A stretch of DNA of 37,851 bases from Hafnia alvei (lineage in GTDB: Bacteria; Pseudomonadota; Gammaproteobacteria; Enterobacterales; Enterobacteriaceae), in the NCBI RefSeq assembly GCF_900095695.1, contig NZ_FMIQ01000042.1:1-37851 (forward strand). Reading direction: 5' to 3'. The notes below the pieces were generated by a model. That model ran no database searches. It was not told where the DNA came from and saw only the letters and a program-made list of their open reading frames with translations. This document shows, piece after piece, positions 9,626 through 18,873 of this stretch. The position numbers and the translations under genes are program-made. Numbering within the stretch: the stretch's first letter is position 1; the number at the start of each line of letters is the position of its first letter.

Positions 9626-10330
9626 ATGAGCGACATCGAAGATCGGGTATTGGATAATCTGGCGCTAAGTGACGCGCAGGTGATGGAGTATCTGCGACAG
9701 AACCCTGACTTCTTCATTCGTAATGCACGCAATGTTGAGCAGATGCAGATCCCTCATCCGGTGCGTGGTGCTGTTTCATTAGTTGAATGGCAACTGAACC
9801 GACAACGTCAGCACATCTTCAATTTGGAAGAAGAGATCACGCTGCTGATGGAACAGGCCAGCGCCAATGAAGTTCTGTTTAATCGCCTACTTGAGCTCCA
9901 AGGGCATCTTGCAGGCGCAGAAAGCCTTGCCGATTTCCTCCAACGGTTTAACCGCTGGGCACGCTCTCTTGGGTTAGCCGGTGCCAATATTCGTTTGTTT
10001 AGCGACAAATGGTATCTAAATGCGCCTTCTGACTTTGCGCATTTAGCTTTATCGCGCAATGAATTTGAAATGATGCGAATTCAGCGTTTGGGGAACCAAA
10101 ATCACTATCTCGGCACCCTGAATGGCCCCGAGCTACTGTTGGTTTTGCCTCAGGCGAAAATGGTTGGTTCAGTCGCGCTTTCTCTGCTGGGTGAGTTTGG
10201 TGACTTAGGCCTGATTATCTTCAGCAGTCGCGATAGCCATCACTACCAGCAGGGCCAAGGCACCGTGTTGCTTGATCAGCTCGCATTGCTGATGCCGGGG
10301 CTAATCAGCCGCTGGATTGAACGTCAATGA
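9626..10330 (+). CDS. yigA: DUF484 family protein YigA
   Basis: 234 aa, matching the roughly 235 aa of E. coli YigA. The N-terminal helical part carries [13 protein letters not shown] and a predicted coiled coil ([18 protein letters not shown], about residues 53-72). The C-terminal half has a GAF-like pattern. DUF484 proteins almost always sit between dapF and xerC; the molecular role is unknown. Its stop overlaps the xerC start by 4 nt (ATGA), so the two are coupled. Confidence 0.93.
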   Translation: MSDIEDRVLDNLALSDAQVMEYLRQNPDFFIRNARNVEQMQIPHPVRGAVSLVEWQLNRQRQHIFNLEEEITLLMEQASANEVLFNRLLELQGHLAGAESLADFLQRFNRWARSLGLAGANIRLFSDKWYLNAPSDFAHLALSRNEFEMMRIQRLGNQNHYLGTLNGPELLLVLPQAKMVGSVALSLLGEFGDLGLIIFSSRDSHHYQQGQGTVLLDQLALLMPGLISRWIERQ

Positions 10331-11238
10331 GCAGCGATACTCAGGCGCTGGAACTGCCGGTTGAGGCATTCCTGCGCTTTTTGCGCGTTGAGCGCCAGCT
10401 TAGCCCGCACACCATCGAAAGCTATCATCATCAACTGACGGCCATCATTGAGATTGTTGCCCCTGCTGGTTTACGCGATTGGCGGCAACTCGATGCAACT
10501 CAAGTGCGCATGATTATCGCGCGTAGCAAGCGAAAAGGCCTTGAGGCTGCAAGCCTTGCCCTGCGTTTGTCGGCGCTACGCAGCTTTATTGACTGGCAGG
10601 TGAGCCAAGGTGTGATGTCGGTTAATCCGGCGAAAGGCATTAGCGCACCTAAACAGGCTCGTCACTTACCCAAAAATCTCGACGTTGATGACGTAAACCG
10701 TTTGCTCGATATTGATGCGAGCGATCCCCTTGCCGTACGCGATCGCACCATGCTGGAAGTGATGTATGGCGCGGGTCTGCGTCTTTCCGAATTGGTAGGG
10801 TTAGACTGTCGCCACATGAATATGGCTTCGGGCGAAGTGTGGGTGATGGGGAAGGGGAGCAAAGAGCGAAAGCTGCCGATTGGACGTACTGCCATTCATT
10901 GGCTGGAACAGTGGCTGCAACTGCGTGAGATTTACGATCCGGTGGATGACGCCGTTTTTGTGTCTAAGCTGGGTAAGCGTATTTCTGTGCGAAGCGTGCA
11001 AAAGCGCTTTGCTGAATGGGGCGTTAAACAAGGCGTCACCAGCCATATTAACCCGCATAAACTCCGTCACTCTTTTGCGACGCACATGCTTGAATCCAGT
11101 GGCGATCTGCGCGCAGTGCAAGAACTGCTGGGTCATGCGAATCTGACCACCACCCAAATCTATACCCACCTCGATTTCCAACATTTGGCGAAGGTGTATG
11201 ATGCAGCGCATCCACGCGCGAAACGAGGAAAATCCTGA
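10327..11238 (+). CDS. xerC: Tyrosine recombinase XerC
   Basis: 303 aa. With XerD it resolves chromosome dimers at dif during division, under FtsK control. It has the N-terminal SAM-like core-binding domain (about 1-100) and the catalytic domain. All catalytic residues are visible: Arg152 (GAGLRLSEL), Lys176 (GKGSKE), His244 and Arg247 ([10 protein letters not shown]), His270 (LLGHANL) and the nucleophile Tyr279 (TQIYTH). It sits in its ancestral operon, overlapping yigA by 4 nt and yigB by 1 nt, and shows no link to a mobile element. Confidence 0.98.
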   Translation: MSSDTQALELPVEAFLRFLRVERQLSPHTIESYHHQLTAIIEIVAPAGLRDWRQLDATQVRMIIARSKRKGLEAASLALRLSALRSFIDWQVSQGVMSVNPAKGISAPKQARHLPKNLDVDDVNRLLDIDASDPLAVRDRTMLEVMYGAGLRLSELVGLDCRHMNMASGEVWVMGKGSKERKLPIGRTAIHWLEQWLQLREIYDPVDDAVFVSKLGKRISVRSVQKRFAEWGVKQGVTSHINPHKLRHSFATHMLESSGDLRAVQELLGHANLTTTQIYTHLDFQHLAKVYDAAHPRAKRGKS

Positions 11239-11966
11239 TGTGCTCGACGCTTCATTTCTATCGCCCGCTCAACGCGATCGGGGCTTTTACCTTCGATCTG
11301 GACGATACGCTTTATGATAATCACCCCGTGATTATGCGTACCGAGCGGGAGTCTCTGGCGTTTTTACAGCAAAACTTTGAACCGCTGCGCGATTGGCAAA
11401 GCGTCGACTGGCAACGTTTGCGCGCTGAATTGCGGGCTGAAAATCCTGAAATTTATCACGACGTCACCGCTTGGCGCTGGCAGGCTGTGCATCTGGCGCT
11501 AACGCGAAACGGTTTTAACCACGCCCAAGCCAGCGCTGGCGCAGATTCTGCGATGGAAAACTTTGCCTACTGGCGTAGCCAAATCACCGTGCCGGAATCA
11601 ACGCATACGACGCTGCAAGCGTTAGCGGAAAAAGCGCCGTTGGCGGCAATTACCAACGGTAATGCGGATCCGAGCCTATTTGGTTTAGCAGACTATTTTG
11701 CGTTTATATTACGCTCAGGCCCTGATGGACGTGCGAAACCTTACAACGACATGTATCGTGCTGCTCAGCAGCGTTTAAACGTTCCCATGGGAAATATTCT
11801 GCATGTGGGCGATGACCTCACCACCGATGTGGCTGGAGCCGTGCGCTGCGGCATGCAAGCCTGCTGGATCAACGACCGTGCGCGCAGCCTAACAACCGCT
11901 TCAGATAGCCGTTTGTTACCTCACGTTGAGATTTCACGGTTGGATTCGCTCACCGCGCTGATATAA
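11238..11966 (+). CDS. yigB: HAD-family phosphatase YigB
   Basis: 242 aa. A haloacid-dehalogenase phosphohydrolase; E. coli YigB dephosphorylates FMN and the riboflavin intermediate 5-amino-6-(5-phospho-D-ribitylamino)uracil. HAD motif I is [10 protein letters not shown] with the nucleophile Asp20 and the acid Asp22. Motif II is ITNGN, and the later motifs appear as RAKPYNDMY (Lys) and VGDDLTTDV (acidic pair). The start overlaps the xerC stop (TGATG), making it the operon's last closely coupled gene. The uvrD promoter begins inside its 3' end. Confidence 0.95.
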   Translation: MCSTLHFYRPLNAIGAFTFDLDDTLYDNHPVIMRTERESLAFLQQNFEPLRDWQSVDWQRLRAELRAENPEIYHDVTAWRWQAVHLALTRNGFNHAQASAGADSAMENFAYWRSQITVPESTHTTLQALAEKAPLAAITNGNADPSLFGLADYFAFILRSGPDGRAKPYNDMYRAAQQRLNVPMGNILHVGDDLTTDVAGAVRCGMQACWINDRARSLTTASDSRLLPHVEISRLDSLTALI

Positions 11967-11993
11967 TCTCCAATAATCTGTATAAATTCCCAG
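11940..11993 (+). promoter_or_regulatory. uvrD promoter with LexA (SOS) box
   Basis: A TTGGAT -35 (11940-11945), 16-nt spacer and perfect TATAAT -10 (11962-11967) lie across the yigB stop. Just after the predicted start is CTGT-N8-CCAG (11978-11993), the asymmetric LexA box also seen at E. coli uvrD. LexA there would block initiation until DNA damage. Confidence 0.85.
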
Positions 11994-12051
11994 TGAAAAA
12001 GACGTATTGCGTTTAGCGACGCGTCTGTTTCCCCATTTTAAAACGGTGCCT

Positions 12052-14214
12052 ATGGACGTTTCCGATCTGCTCAACAGCCTTAACGATAAACAACGCGAAG
12101 CCGTTGCTGCGCCACGCAGTAATCTTCTGGTGCTGGCTGGAGCCGGAAGCGGCAAGACGCGCGTATTGGTGCATCGCATCGCGTGGCTGCTGTCGGTAGA
12201 AAACTGTTCGCCGTTTTCTATTATGGCCGTCACCTTTACCAACAAAGCCGCGGCGGAAATGCGCCACCGTATCGAACATTTGATTGGCACCAGCCAAGGC
12301 GGCATGTGGACCGGTACTTTCCACGGTTTAGCGCACCGCCTGCTGCGCGCCCATCATCTAGATGCAAATTTGCCGCAGGATTTCCAAATCCTTGATAGCG
12401 ATGACCAGCTACGTTTGCTTAAACGTATCGTTAAGGCCTTGAATCTGGATGAGAAGCAGTGGCCGCCGCGTCAAGGCATGTGGTACATCAACAACAAAAA
12501 AGATGATGGTCTGCGCCCTCAGCACATTGAAAGCTACGGAAATCCGGTAGAACAGACATGGCTGCGCGTCTATCAGGCCTATCAAGAAGCCTGCGATCGT
12601 GCGGGGCTGGTGGATTTTGCCGAGCTGCTATTGCGTGCGCACGAGCTATGGCTCAATAAACCTCAAATCCTCAATCACTATCGCGAACGTTTCACCAATA
12701 TTCTGGTAGACGAATTCCAAGATACCAACCGTATCCAGTACGCATGGATCCAGATGCTGGCGGGCAATAGCGGCAAAGTGATGATTGTTGGCGATGACGA
12801 TCAGTCGATCTATGGCTGGCGTGGCGCTCAGGTTGAGAATATCCAACGTTTTCTGGATGATTTCCCCGGTGCCGAGACCATCCGCTTAGAGCAAAACTAC
12901 CGCTCGACCAGCAATATACTGAAAGCCGCGAACGCCTTAATTGAAAATAACGATGGGCGCTTGGGTAAAAAGCTGTGGACCGAAGACGGCGACGGCGAAA
13001 AAATTTCGCTCTACTGCGCGTTTAATGAATTGGATGAATCACGGTTTGTGGTGAATCGCATTAAAGCGTGGCAGGACAACGGCGGCTCTCTTAACGACTG
13101 CGCCATTCTTTATCGTAGCAACGCCCAATCACGTGTATTGGAAGAGGCGCTGTTACAGGTGGCGATGCCATACCGCATTTACGGCGGGCAACGATTCTTC
13201 GAACGTCAGGAAATTAAAGATGCGTTGGCTTATTTACGCCTGATTTCTAACCGTAATGATGATGCGGCGTATGAGCGAGTGGTTAACACGCCAACGCGCG
13301 GCATTGGCGATCGTACGCTGGACGTTATTCGCCAAGCTGCACGCGATCGTCAACTGACGCTATGGCAGGCCACACACGAACTGATCCAAGAAAAAGTGTT
13401 TGCAGGGCGAGCCTCAGGCGCATTGCAGCGCTTTATCGAACTGATTGATGCCTTAGCCAGTGATACGGCCGATATGCCGCTGCATGTACAGACAGACCGC
13501 GTGGTGCGTGATTCTGGCCTGCGTCAGATGTATGAGCAAGAAAAGGGCGAAAAAGGCCAAACGCGTATTGAGAACTTAGAGGAACTGGTGACCGCTACGC
13601 GTCAGTACAGCTATGAGGATGAAGACGAAGACTTGCTGCCGTTGCAGGCATTCCTGTCACATGCGGCGCTTGAAGCCGGTGAAGGGCAAGCCGACGCTTA
13701 TCAAGATGCGGTTCAGCTCATGACGCTGCACTCGGCGAAAGGTCTGGAATTCCCGCAGGTGTTTATCGTGGGGATGGAAGAGGGGATGTTCCCAAGCCAA
13801 ATGTCGCTGGATGAAGGCGGTCGTTTGGAAGAAGAACGCCGCTTGGCCTACGTTGGGGTGACGCGAGCGATGCGAAAACTGACGATCACCTATGCGGAAA
13901 GTCGCCGTCTGTATGGCAAAGAGGTTTATCACCGCCCATCTCGCTTTATTGGTGAATTGCCAGAAGAGTGCGTAGAAGAGGTGCGCCTGCGGGCAAGCGT
14001 TACTCGCCCCGTTAAACACGCCAGCATGGGAACCCCAATCAGCGCCAATGACAGCGGTTTCAAACTTGGTCAGCGGGTTAAACACGCCACGTTTGGTGAA
14101 GGTACGGTGATCAATCTGGAAGGCAGCGGTGAGCATAGTCGCTTACAGATTGCGTTTCAGGGCGAAGGCATTAAGTGGCTGGTTGCGGCCTATGCCAAGT
14201 TAGAGGCGATGTAA
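12052..14214 (+). CDS. uvrD: DNA helicase II UvrD
   Basis: 720 aa, the same length as E. coli UvrD. An SF1A 3'-5' helicase that removes UvrC and the incised strand in excision repair, unwinds in MutHLS mismatch repair and clears RecA. Motifs run in order: Q motif LNDKQREAV; Walker A GAGSGKT (30-36); motif II VDEFQDTN; motif III GDDDQSIYGWRGA; motif IV LEQNYRST; motif V TLHSAKGLEF; motif VI EEERRLAYVGVTRA. The C-terminal Tudor-like domain that binds RNA polymerase is intact. An in-frame TTG 45 nt upstream is disfavoured; MDVSDLL matches the known start. It is under LexA control from its own promoter. Confidence 0.98.
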   Translation: MDVSDLLNSLNDKQREAVAAPRSNLLVLAGAGSGKTRVLVHRIAWLLSVENCSPFSIMAVTFTNKAAAEMRHRIEHLIGTSQGGMWTGTFHGLAHRLLRAHHLDANLPQDFQILDSDDQLRLLKRIVKALNLDEKQWPPRQGMWYINNKKDDGLRPQHIESYGNPVEQTWLRVYQAYQEACDRAGLVDFAELLLRAHELWLNKPQILNHYRERFTNILVDEFQDTNRIQYAWIQMLAGNSGKVMIVGDDDQSIYGWRGAQVENIQRFLDDFPGAETIRLEQNYRSTSNILKAANALIENNDGRLGKKLWTEDGDGEKISLYCAFNELDESRFVVNRIKAWQDNGGSLNDCAILYRSNAQSRVLEEALLQVAMPYRIYGGQRFFERQEIKDALAYLRLISNRNDDAAYERVVNTPTRGIGDRTLDVIRQAARDRQLTLWQATHELIQEKVFAGRASGALQRFIELIDALASDTADMPLHVQTDRVVRDSGLRQMYEQEKGEKGQTRIENLEELVTATRQYSYEDEDEDLLPLQAFLSHAALEAGEGQADAYQDAVQLMTLHSAKGLEFPQVFIVGMEEGMFPSQMSLDEGGRLEEERRLAYVGVTRAMRKLTITYAESRRLYGKEVYHRPSRFIGELPEECVEEVRLRASVTRPVKHASMGTPISANDSGFKLGQRVKHATFGEGTVINLEGSGEHSRLQIAFQGEGIKWLVAAYAKLEAM

Positions 14215-14238
14215 TTCCGGTTTAATATCCCTTTCCAA

Positions 14239-14260
14239 TCTCCCCCTTTGCAGGGGGAGA
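14239..14260. terminator. GC-rich hairpin after uvrD
   Basis: Perfect 8-bp stem TCTCCCCC/GGGGGAGA with a 6-nt loop, and no real T-run. It lies between convergent uvrD and the cupin gene. It resembles the palindrome at 25673-25694 and may belong to a small intergenic repeat family. Confidence 0.6.
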
Positions 14261-14269
14261 GTTTAGGAC

Positions 14270-14749
14270 TTATTCGGCCAACGAATATTTATCCCCAACC
14301 TGCGCCTGCGAATACCACGCCATCAGTTCCTGAGTGCCAGCCGCGCCCTCTGCGGGTGCCCAAGGCGCTGAATCCTGCTCGGTTACGGGCTGGTAGCCAC
14401 CGTGTTTAACTTCAAAAATCACGCCGCCGTTATCCAGTGACAGTACCGAATGCCAAGTTCCGGCATCCATCTCCAAAGCCACGCACTCCTCGCCCAACAC
14501 TACGCGACGAGTTACCACGCCTTGTTCGTCAAAATTCAGCACCACAAAGCGGCCGCTCAGCGGCAGCAAAAGCTCGAAAGTATGCGGATGGCGATGTGGC
14601 CGGATGTAGGTCCCAGGCTCCATCGCGATGGCAAGACGCTGCACCGGATCGCTCAATTCTGGGTGAAAATTGCGGTGAGCGCGTAAACGAGGTGCGCTGG
14701 CCGCAGCGGCGCTCTGTTGTTTCAGATCATCAAACGTGATTTGTTTCAT
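14270..14749 (-). CDS. WbuC-family cupin metalloprotein
   Basis: 159 aa single-domain cupin. Cupin motif 1 carries the metal ligands His52, His54 and Glu59 (PHRHPHTFE) and motif 2 provides His100 (GTWHSV). The N-terminal RLRAHRNFHPELSDPVQRL pattern is typical of the WbuC family, often found in O-antigen or capsule clusters; its biochemical role is not established. Here it stands alone between uvrD and corA, with no sugar genes near it, on the opposite strand to both neighbours. E. coli has no gene of this kind at this site to my recollection. Enzyme activity cannot be deduced. Confidence 0.8.
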   Translation of the reverse strand: MKQITFDDLKQQSAAAASAPRLRAHRNFHPELSDPVQRLAIAMEPGTYIRPHRHPHTFELLLPLSGRFVVLNFDEQGVVTRRVVLGEECVALEMDAGTWHSVLSLDNGGVIFEVKHGGYQPVTEQDSAPWAPAEGAAGTQELMAWYSQAQVGDKYSLAE

Positions 14750-14946
14750 AGGGTGTGCCTGATTTTAGGAATAGTGAAGTCTAATCGGTGAATGCATTGC
14801 TATAAGGTAATAGATGGGCCAAGCTAGCGATATGATTTTTACCTTACATTTGCGATTGCAGCAGGGTTGCTGAAAGCAAAACCCATAAATGTTTTGGTAT
14901 AAAACATCCTGAGTGAATAATGTTCTGGAATTAGTCACAACGCCAG

Positions 14947-14976
14947 TTGACAGGCTTTTTCGTATCGGCGTAACAT
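14947..14976 (+). promoter_or_regulatory. Promoter of the corL-corA transcript
   Basis: Consensus TTGACA (14947-14952), 18-nt spacer and TAACAT (14971-14976). The predicted start is near 14983, giving a leader of about 245 nt before the corA ATG. Confidence 0.7.
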
Positions 14977-14982
14977 GCGCGC

Positions 14983-15227
14983 ACTATTATCTGTGAGGAC
15001 ATACGCCTTGGACACACCCAGTAGATACTGGCTCAATGAACCCGTTAGCGGGTACAACTTCTAAGGCTATCCACTTATGCTGATAGCCTTCGTGGTTGTC
15101 AGCGACCTCTATACGTCGCTATGAGTCAGATCTGATATGGTCTGAAACAGCTAGGTGACGTTACCCCTCGTTTGTTTCCTGTGCTCCATGCGTGATCCTT
15201 AATGTCACCGCAACGGAGTTTAAAAGC
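14983..15227 (+). promoter_or_regulatory. Structured 5' leader of corA
   Basis: Five consecutive hairpins can be drawn: 15018-15031 (CCAGTA/TACTGG), 15040-15053 (ACCCG/CGGGT), 15063-15090 (AAGGCTATC/GATAGCCTT), 15101-15120 (AGCGAC/GTCGCT) and 15126-15145 (TCAGATC/GGTCTGA). The first two lie within the corL-like reading frame and the third begins at its stop codon. This arrangement fits the known coupling of corL translation to Rho-dependent termination in the corA leader of Salmonella. There is no intrinsic terminator. The boundaries rest on the predicted promoter. Confidence 0.65.
15008..15064 (+). CDS. corL: Candidate corA leader peptide CorL
   Basis: An 18-codon frame starting at TTG, preceded by GAGG 9 nt upstream and ending in TAA. 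It encodes MDTPSRYWLNEPVSGYNF. In Salmonella a short ORF corL lies in the corA leader; translating it frees or hides a Rho loading site and thereby sets corA expression. Position, size and the overlap with alternating hairpins fit that role. The TTG start and modest Shine-Dalgarno suit poorly efficient translation. Pro codons at positions 4 and 12 could make ribosome progress sensitive to low Mg2+. The call rests on context; I cannot align it to a reference. Confidence 0.6.
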   Translation: MDTPSRYWLNEPVSGYNF

Positions 15228-16178
15228 ATGCTAAGTGCATTTAGATTAGACAACAGCCGCTTATCCCGTCTGGAGCTGGATGACACGGAAGATCTGACTT
15301 CATCTCTATGGGTCGACTTAGTCGAACCTGAAGAAGATGAGCGTCAACGAGTTCAAGATGAGCTAGGTCAAAGTCTGGCAACTCGCCCAGAACTGGACGA
15401 TATCGAAGCATCAGCACGTTTCTTTGAAGATGAAGACGGCCTGCATATTCACTCCTTCTTCTATTATGAAGATGCAGAAGATCACGCCGGTAACTCCACC
15501 GTGGCATTTACCATCCGTGATGGTCGCCTGTATACGCTGCGCGAGCGCGAACTACCGGCGTTTCGCCTGTATCGTATGCGTGCCCGTAATCAGATGTTGG
15601 TTGATGGGAATGCTTACGAGCTATTACTCGATCTGTTCGAAACCAAAATCGAACAGCTGGCAGATGAAATCGAAAACATCTACAGCGATCTGGAAAAGCT
15701 TAGCCGCGTGATTATGGAAGGCCATCAGGGCGACGAATATGATGAAGCTCTTTCGACGCTGGCCGAACTGGAAGATATCGGTTGGAAAGTTCGCCTGTGT
15801 TTGATGGATACCCAGCGAGCGCTGAATTTCTTGGTACGTAAGGCGCGTTTACCGGCCAGCCAGTTGGAGCAGGCGCGCGAAGTTCTGCGAGATATCGAAT
15901 CCCTGCTGCCACACAATGAATCGCTGTTCCAGAAAGTTAACTTCCTGATGCAGGCGGCAATGGGCTTTATCAACATTGAACAGAACCGCATCATCAAGAT
16001 CTTCTCGGTGGTATCGGTGGTGTTCCTGCCGCCAACGCTGGTGGCATCAAGCTACGGGATGAACTTTGAGTTCATGCCTGAGCTGAAATGGTCGTTCGGT
16101 TATCCGGGGGCGATTGGTTTGATGATTTTGGCGGGGCTTGCGCCGTATTTATACTTCAAGCGCAAAAACTGGCTTTAA
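15228..16178 (+). CDS. corA: Magnesium/cobalt transporter CorA
   Basis: 316 aa, identical in length to E. coli CorA, counted from MLSAFRL (GGAG 9 nt upstream). An upstream in-frame extension of 12 codons has no proper start. It is the main constitutive Mg2+ uptake channel, a homopentamer in the inner membrane that also admits Co2+ and Ni2+. The large cytoplasmic N-domain ends in a long stalk helix (through NEQ-type helix residues near [13 protein letters not shown]). Two membrane helices follow, with the selectivity signature YGMN in between, and the C-terminus ends in the basic KRKNWL. Expression is probably controlled by the structured leader and corL. Confidence 0.98.
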   Translation: MLSAFRLDNSRLSRLELDDTEDLTSSLWVDLVEPEEDERQRVQDELGQSLATRPELDDIEASARFFEDEDGLHIHSFFYYEDAEDHAGNSTVAFTIRDGRLYTLRERELPAFRLYRMRARNQMLVDGNAYELLLDLFETKIEQLADEIENIYSDLEKLSRVIMEGHQGDEYDEALSTLAELEDIGWKVRLCLMDTQRALNFLVRKARLPASQLEQAREVLRDIESLLPHNESLFQKVNFLMQAAMGFINIEQNRIIKIFSVVSVVFLPPTLVASSYGMNFEFMPELKWSFGYPGAIGLMILAGLAPYLYFKRKNWL

Positions 16179-16190
16179 TCTGTCTCTTCT

Positions 16191-16216
16191 TTTCCTCCCC
16201 ATCGCTGGGGAGGAAA
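16191..16216. terminator. Hairpin between convergent corA and rarD
   Basis: A 10-bp perfect stem TTTCCTCCCC/GGGGAGGAAA with a 6-nt loop. It is symmetrical, so it could end transcripts from both sides, though neither T-run is long. Confidence 0.7.
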
Positions 16217-16223
16217 GTCTGCT

Positions 16224-17114
16224 TTAGCTGCGCAATTTTCTCTGCGTATACAGCGCATCCATAATAAACAACAGCAGTGCCACCCAAATAAAACCGAACG
16301 CCACCAGTTTATCCTGCGTCATTTGCTCGTTGTAGAAGGTAATCGCCAGAATAAACATCAACGTTGGGCCAAGGTATTGGAAGAATCCCAGCGTAGAAAG
16401 GCGTAGGCGCGTTGCAGCGGCTGTAAAGAACAGCAACGGAATAGTGGTTACGATCCCAGCGGCTACTAACAGCAGGTTGAGCGACATTGGATTCGCACTC
16501 AAATGGCTGGTTGCACTGTCGGCAATGCCAAACAGGTAAATAGACGCAATCGGTAGCAACCATAAGGTTTCAATTAGCATACCGGTTTGAGCATCTACCG
16601 CGATTTTCTTACGAATCAGCCCGTAAAATGCAAAACTAAAGGCGAGCCCAAGCGAGATCACGGGCACCGAGCCAAATTTCCATAGCTGAATCAGTACACC
16701 GCAGACCGCCAGCGCCAGCGCAATCCACTGCATCCGTCGGAAGCGTTCACCGAGGAAAACCACGCCGAGCAACACGTTAACCAATGGGTTGATGAAATAT
16801 CCGAGGCTGGCCTCCAGCATATGGTGATTATTCACCGCCCAGATAAACAGCAACCAGTTTCCGCCAATCAAACAAGCGCTTAGCGCGAGCAGGCCAATCT
16901 TGCCGGGAGTTTTGCCCAGCGCACGCACTTTAGACCAATTTTTAGTCAGCGAAAGCAAAATCAGCATAAAGAAGAATGACCAGATCACGCGGTGGGTCAG
17001 GATCTCGGTGGGTGGAACCTGCTGAATCAGCTTAAAGTAGGCGGGGGCGATACCCCAGATGAAATAGGCGGCCAGAGCAAACAAGATACCTTGGCGAGTT
17101 TGTTGCGAATCCAT
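16224..17114 (-). CDS. rarD: RarD, EamA-type inner-membrane transporter
   Basis: 296 aa, the same length as E. coli RarD. Ten hydrophobic segments in two EamA halves. It starts MDSQQTRQGILFALAAYFIWGIAPAYFK, the family opening, with later PTEILTHRVIWSFFFM and FFQYLGPTLMFILA. It belongs to the drug/metabolite transporter superfamily. It has been called 'chloramphenicol-sensitive protein', but the physiological substrate is unknown. It is leftward, between corA and yigI, as in the E. coli order. Confidence 0.94.
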   Translation of the reverse strand: MDSQQTRQGILFALAAYFIWGIAPAYFKLIQQVPPTEILTHRVIWSFFFMLILLSLTKNWSKVRALGKTPGKIGLLALSACLIGGNWLLFIWAVNNHHMLEASLGYFINPLVNVLLGVVFLGERFRRMQWIALALAVCGVLIQLWKFGSVPVISLGLAFSFAFYGLIRKKIAVDAQTGMLIETLWLLPIASIYLFGIADSATSHLSANPMSLNLLLVAAGIVTTIPLLFFTAAATRLRLSTLGFFQYLGPTLMFILAITFYNEQMTQDKLVAFGFIWVALLLFIMDALYTQRKLRS

Positions 17115-17248
17115 GAAACACTTCCGAAAAAATGAATAGGCGCTGAGTCTACTGTATTTTTCTGGAATGTTTCATAGTAGTAACAGAGATGATTCAATTA
17201 AGCCTAACTTATCCCAAGATTTCATAGAAATCTGGTAAAAAATGCTAC

Positions 17249-17719
17249 CTAGCCGACCATATACGTGGCGGTGGCTGAAGCAATATGTAGGTTGGATTCA
17301 TTATGAAGTTCAACGCGCGCAACCGCGACTTTATTACCCGCTCTTAACAGGCTACCGCTAGCCACGAACCGCTCACCACGCCCAGGGCGTAGATAGTCCA
17401 CTCGCATGTCGATTGTGCCCATTTTAGACAGCCTTGCCAGCAACTCTTCTTGTGTGATTTCGTCATGGCGCAATAGGGCTGACCCCACGCACACCAGGCC
17501 TGCGCAAACATCTAATACCGATGCGATAACGCCGCCGTGCAAAATTTTCTGATGGGCGTTGCCGACCAGCATTTCTTTGGAATCAAAAACTAGTTCGGCA
17601 TAGTCAGCCTCAAAACGCTGCAGTTCTAGCCCTAAGGCTCGATTAAATGGCATGTGGTAAACAAAGATTTCACTAATGAGAGCGCTAGCAGATTCGCGCG
17701 TGAGGAGCGTGGCTGACAT
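17249..17719 (-). CDS. yigI: Hotdog-fold acyl-CoA thioesterase YigI
   Basis: 156 aa (E. coli about 155). A PaaI-type hotdog-fold protein; E. coli YigI hydrolyses medium- and long-chain acyl-CoA. The hotdog core is visible as [22 protein letters not shown], with the HGG turn that starts the long central helix and its active-site Asp, and the later strand [14 protein letters not shown]. It diverges from pldA across 180 nt of AT-rich promoter DNA. Its neighbour makes free fatty acids from phospholipids, so a shared role in lipid turnover is possible but unproven. Confidence 0.92.
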   Translation of the reverse strand: MSATLLTRESASALISEIFVYHMPFNRALGLELQRFEADYAELVFDSKEMLVGNAHQKILHGGVIASVLDVCAGLVCVGSALLRHDEITQEELLARLSKMGTIDMRVDYLRPGRGERFVASGSLLRAGNKVAVARVELHNESNLHIASATATYMVG

Positions 17720-17899
17720 GGTTCTGTCCTTCTTCTTGCAGGTGGAAAGTTAATATTATTGTTAATTTTATGTTGATATTATGCTTAATTATTGTTTGGT
17801 TCCAGCACCAATAAGAATGATGAACGTTCCTGCCGAGTCCCTAACGTGTAGAATGTCGCCTTTGAATCATTGATGGCGTAACTATTAGGGGTAATAACG

Positions 17900-18778
17900 A
17901 TGCGTAAGGGATGGATGATGTTAGCGGGACTGCTGGCGGTTCCTGCTGCGGTTCAGGCTGAAGAGGCAACGATAAAGCAGGTTCATGATAAGCCACAGGT
18001 GAAAGGCAGCATCATCGCGAACATGTTGGTTGAACACGATAACCCATTTACGCTCTATCCTTACGATACGAATTACCTGCTTTACACTGAAACCAGCGAT
18101 GTAAACAAAGAAGCCATTCAATCTTATTCTTGGGCCGATGACGCACGCAAAGACGAAGTTAAATTCCAGCTCAGCCTAGCGTTCCCTATCATCCGTGGAA
18201 TTGCAGGCGATAACTCGGTGTTGGGGATGTCTTATACGCAGCGCGCGTGGTGGCAGGCTTTCAACCGTAGCGCATCCTCTCCGTTCCGTGAAACCAACTA
18301 TGAGCCACAGCTTTTTGTTGGCTGGGCAACGGATTATCAGCTGGGTGATTGGACGCTTCGCGACATAGAAACCGGCTTTAATCATCAGTCTAACGGACGC
18401 TCTGATCCAACGTCGCGCAGCTGGAACCGTGTTTATGCGCGTTTGATGGCGCAAAACGGTAACTTCCAAGCGCAGATTAAGCCGTGGTATCGCATTCCCG
18501 AAAGCAGCAGCAAAGATGATAACCCTGATATCACCAAATATATGGGTTACTACGAAGCGCAGGTGGGCTATGAGTGGGGAGAAAGCGTCTTTACGGCCAA
18601 AGGGCACTATAACTGGAACACCGGTTACGGCGGTGGTGAGCTGGGATGGAGCTATCCGATGACGAAAACGTTGCGCTTCTACACTCAGTTATACAGCGGC
18701 TACGGTGAATCAATGATTGATTACAACTTCAATCAAACCCGTTTTGGCGTGGGTATCATGCTCAACGATTTCATGTAA
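17900..18778 (+). CDS. pldA: Outer-membrane phospholipase A (OMPLA)
   Basis: 292 aa. A 20-residue signal peptide (MRKGWMMLAG... ending AVQA) precedes the mature protein. OMPLA is a 12-stranded beta-barrel, activated by Ca2+-dependent dimerisation, that degrades phospholipid misplaced in the outer leaflet. The catalytic triad is present: His162, Ser164 (NHQSNGRSDP) and Asn176 (SRSWN). These become 142, 144 and 156 after signal removal, the same numbering as E. coli OMPLA. The protein ends in a typical barrel strand with terminal aromatic residues (FGVGIMLNDF). A possible weak terminator lies at 18811-18840. Confidence 0.97.
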   Translation: MRKGWMMLAGLLAVPAAVQAEEATIKQVHDKPQVKGSIIANMLVEHDNPFTLYPYDTNYLLYTETSDVNKEAIQSYSWADDARKDEVKFQLSLAFPIIRGIAGDNSVLGMSYTQRAWWQAFNRSASSPFRETNYEPQLFVGWATDYQLGDWTLRDIETGFNHQSNGRSDPTSRSWNRVYARLMAQNGNFQAQIKPWYRIPESSSKDDNPDITKYMGYYEAQVGYEWGESVFTAKGHYNWNTGYGGGELGWSYPMTKTLRFYTQLYSGYGESMIDYNFNQTRFGVGIMLNDFM

Positions 18779-18810
18779 TTTGCGCGCAACGCATATCCGC
18801 TAACGACAAA

Positions 18811-18840
18811 ACCGGTGCATACGCCTAAAATAGCGCCGGT
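18811..18840 (+). terminator. Possible terminator of pldA
   Basis: Stem ACCGGTGC/GCGCCGGT (one wobble) with a 14-nt loop and only a weak T-rich tail (CTTAATTTAT). It lies between pldA and recQ, which run in the same direction. Confidence 0.45.
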
Positions 18841-18873
18841 CTTAATTTATCACCCCTTTGGTTGAGGAGCAGC

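Noticed and set aside
10327-11238. XerC as a mobile-element integrase
   Set aside because: It sits in the conserved dapF-yigA-xerC-yigB operon with XerC length and residues; no att repeats around it.
15192-15227. N-terminal 12-residue extension of CorA
   Set aside because: No valid start or ribosome site, and CorA proteins begin at MLSAF; the stretch belongs to the leader.
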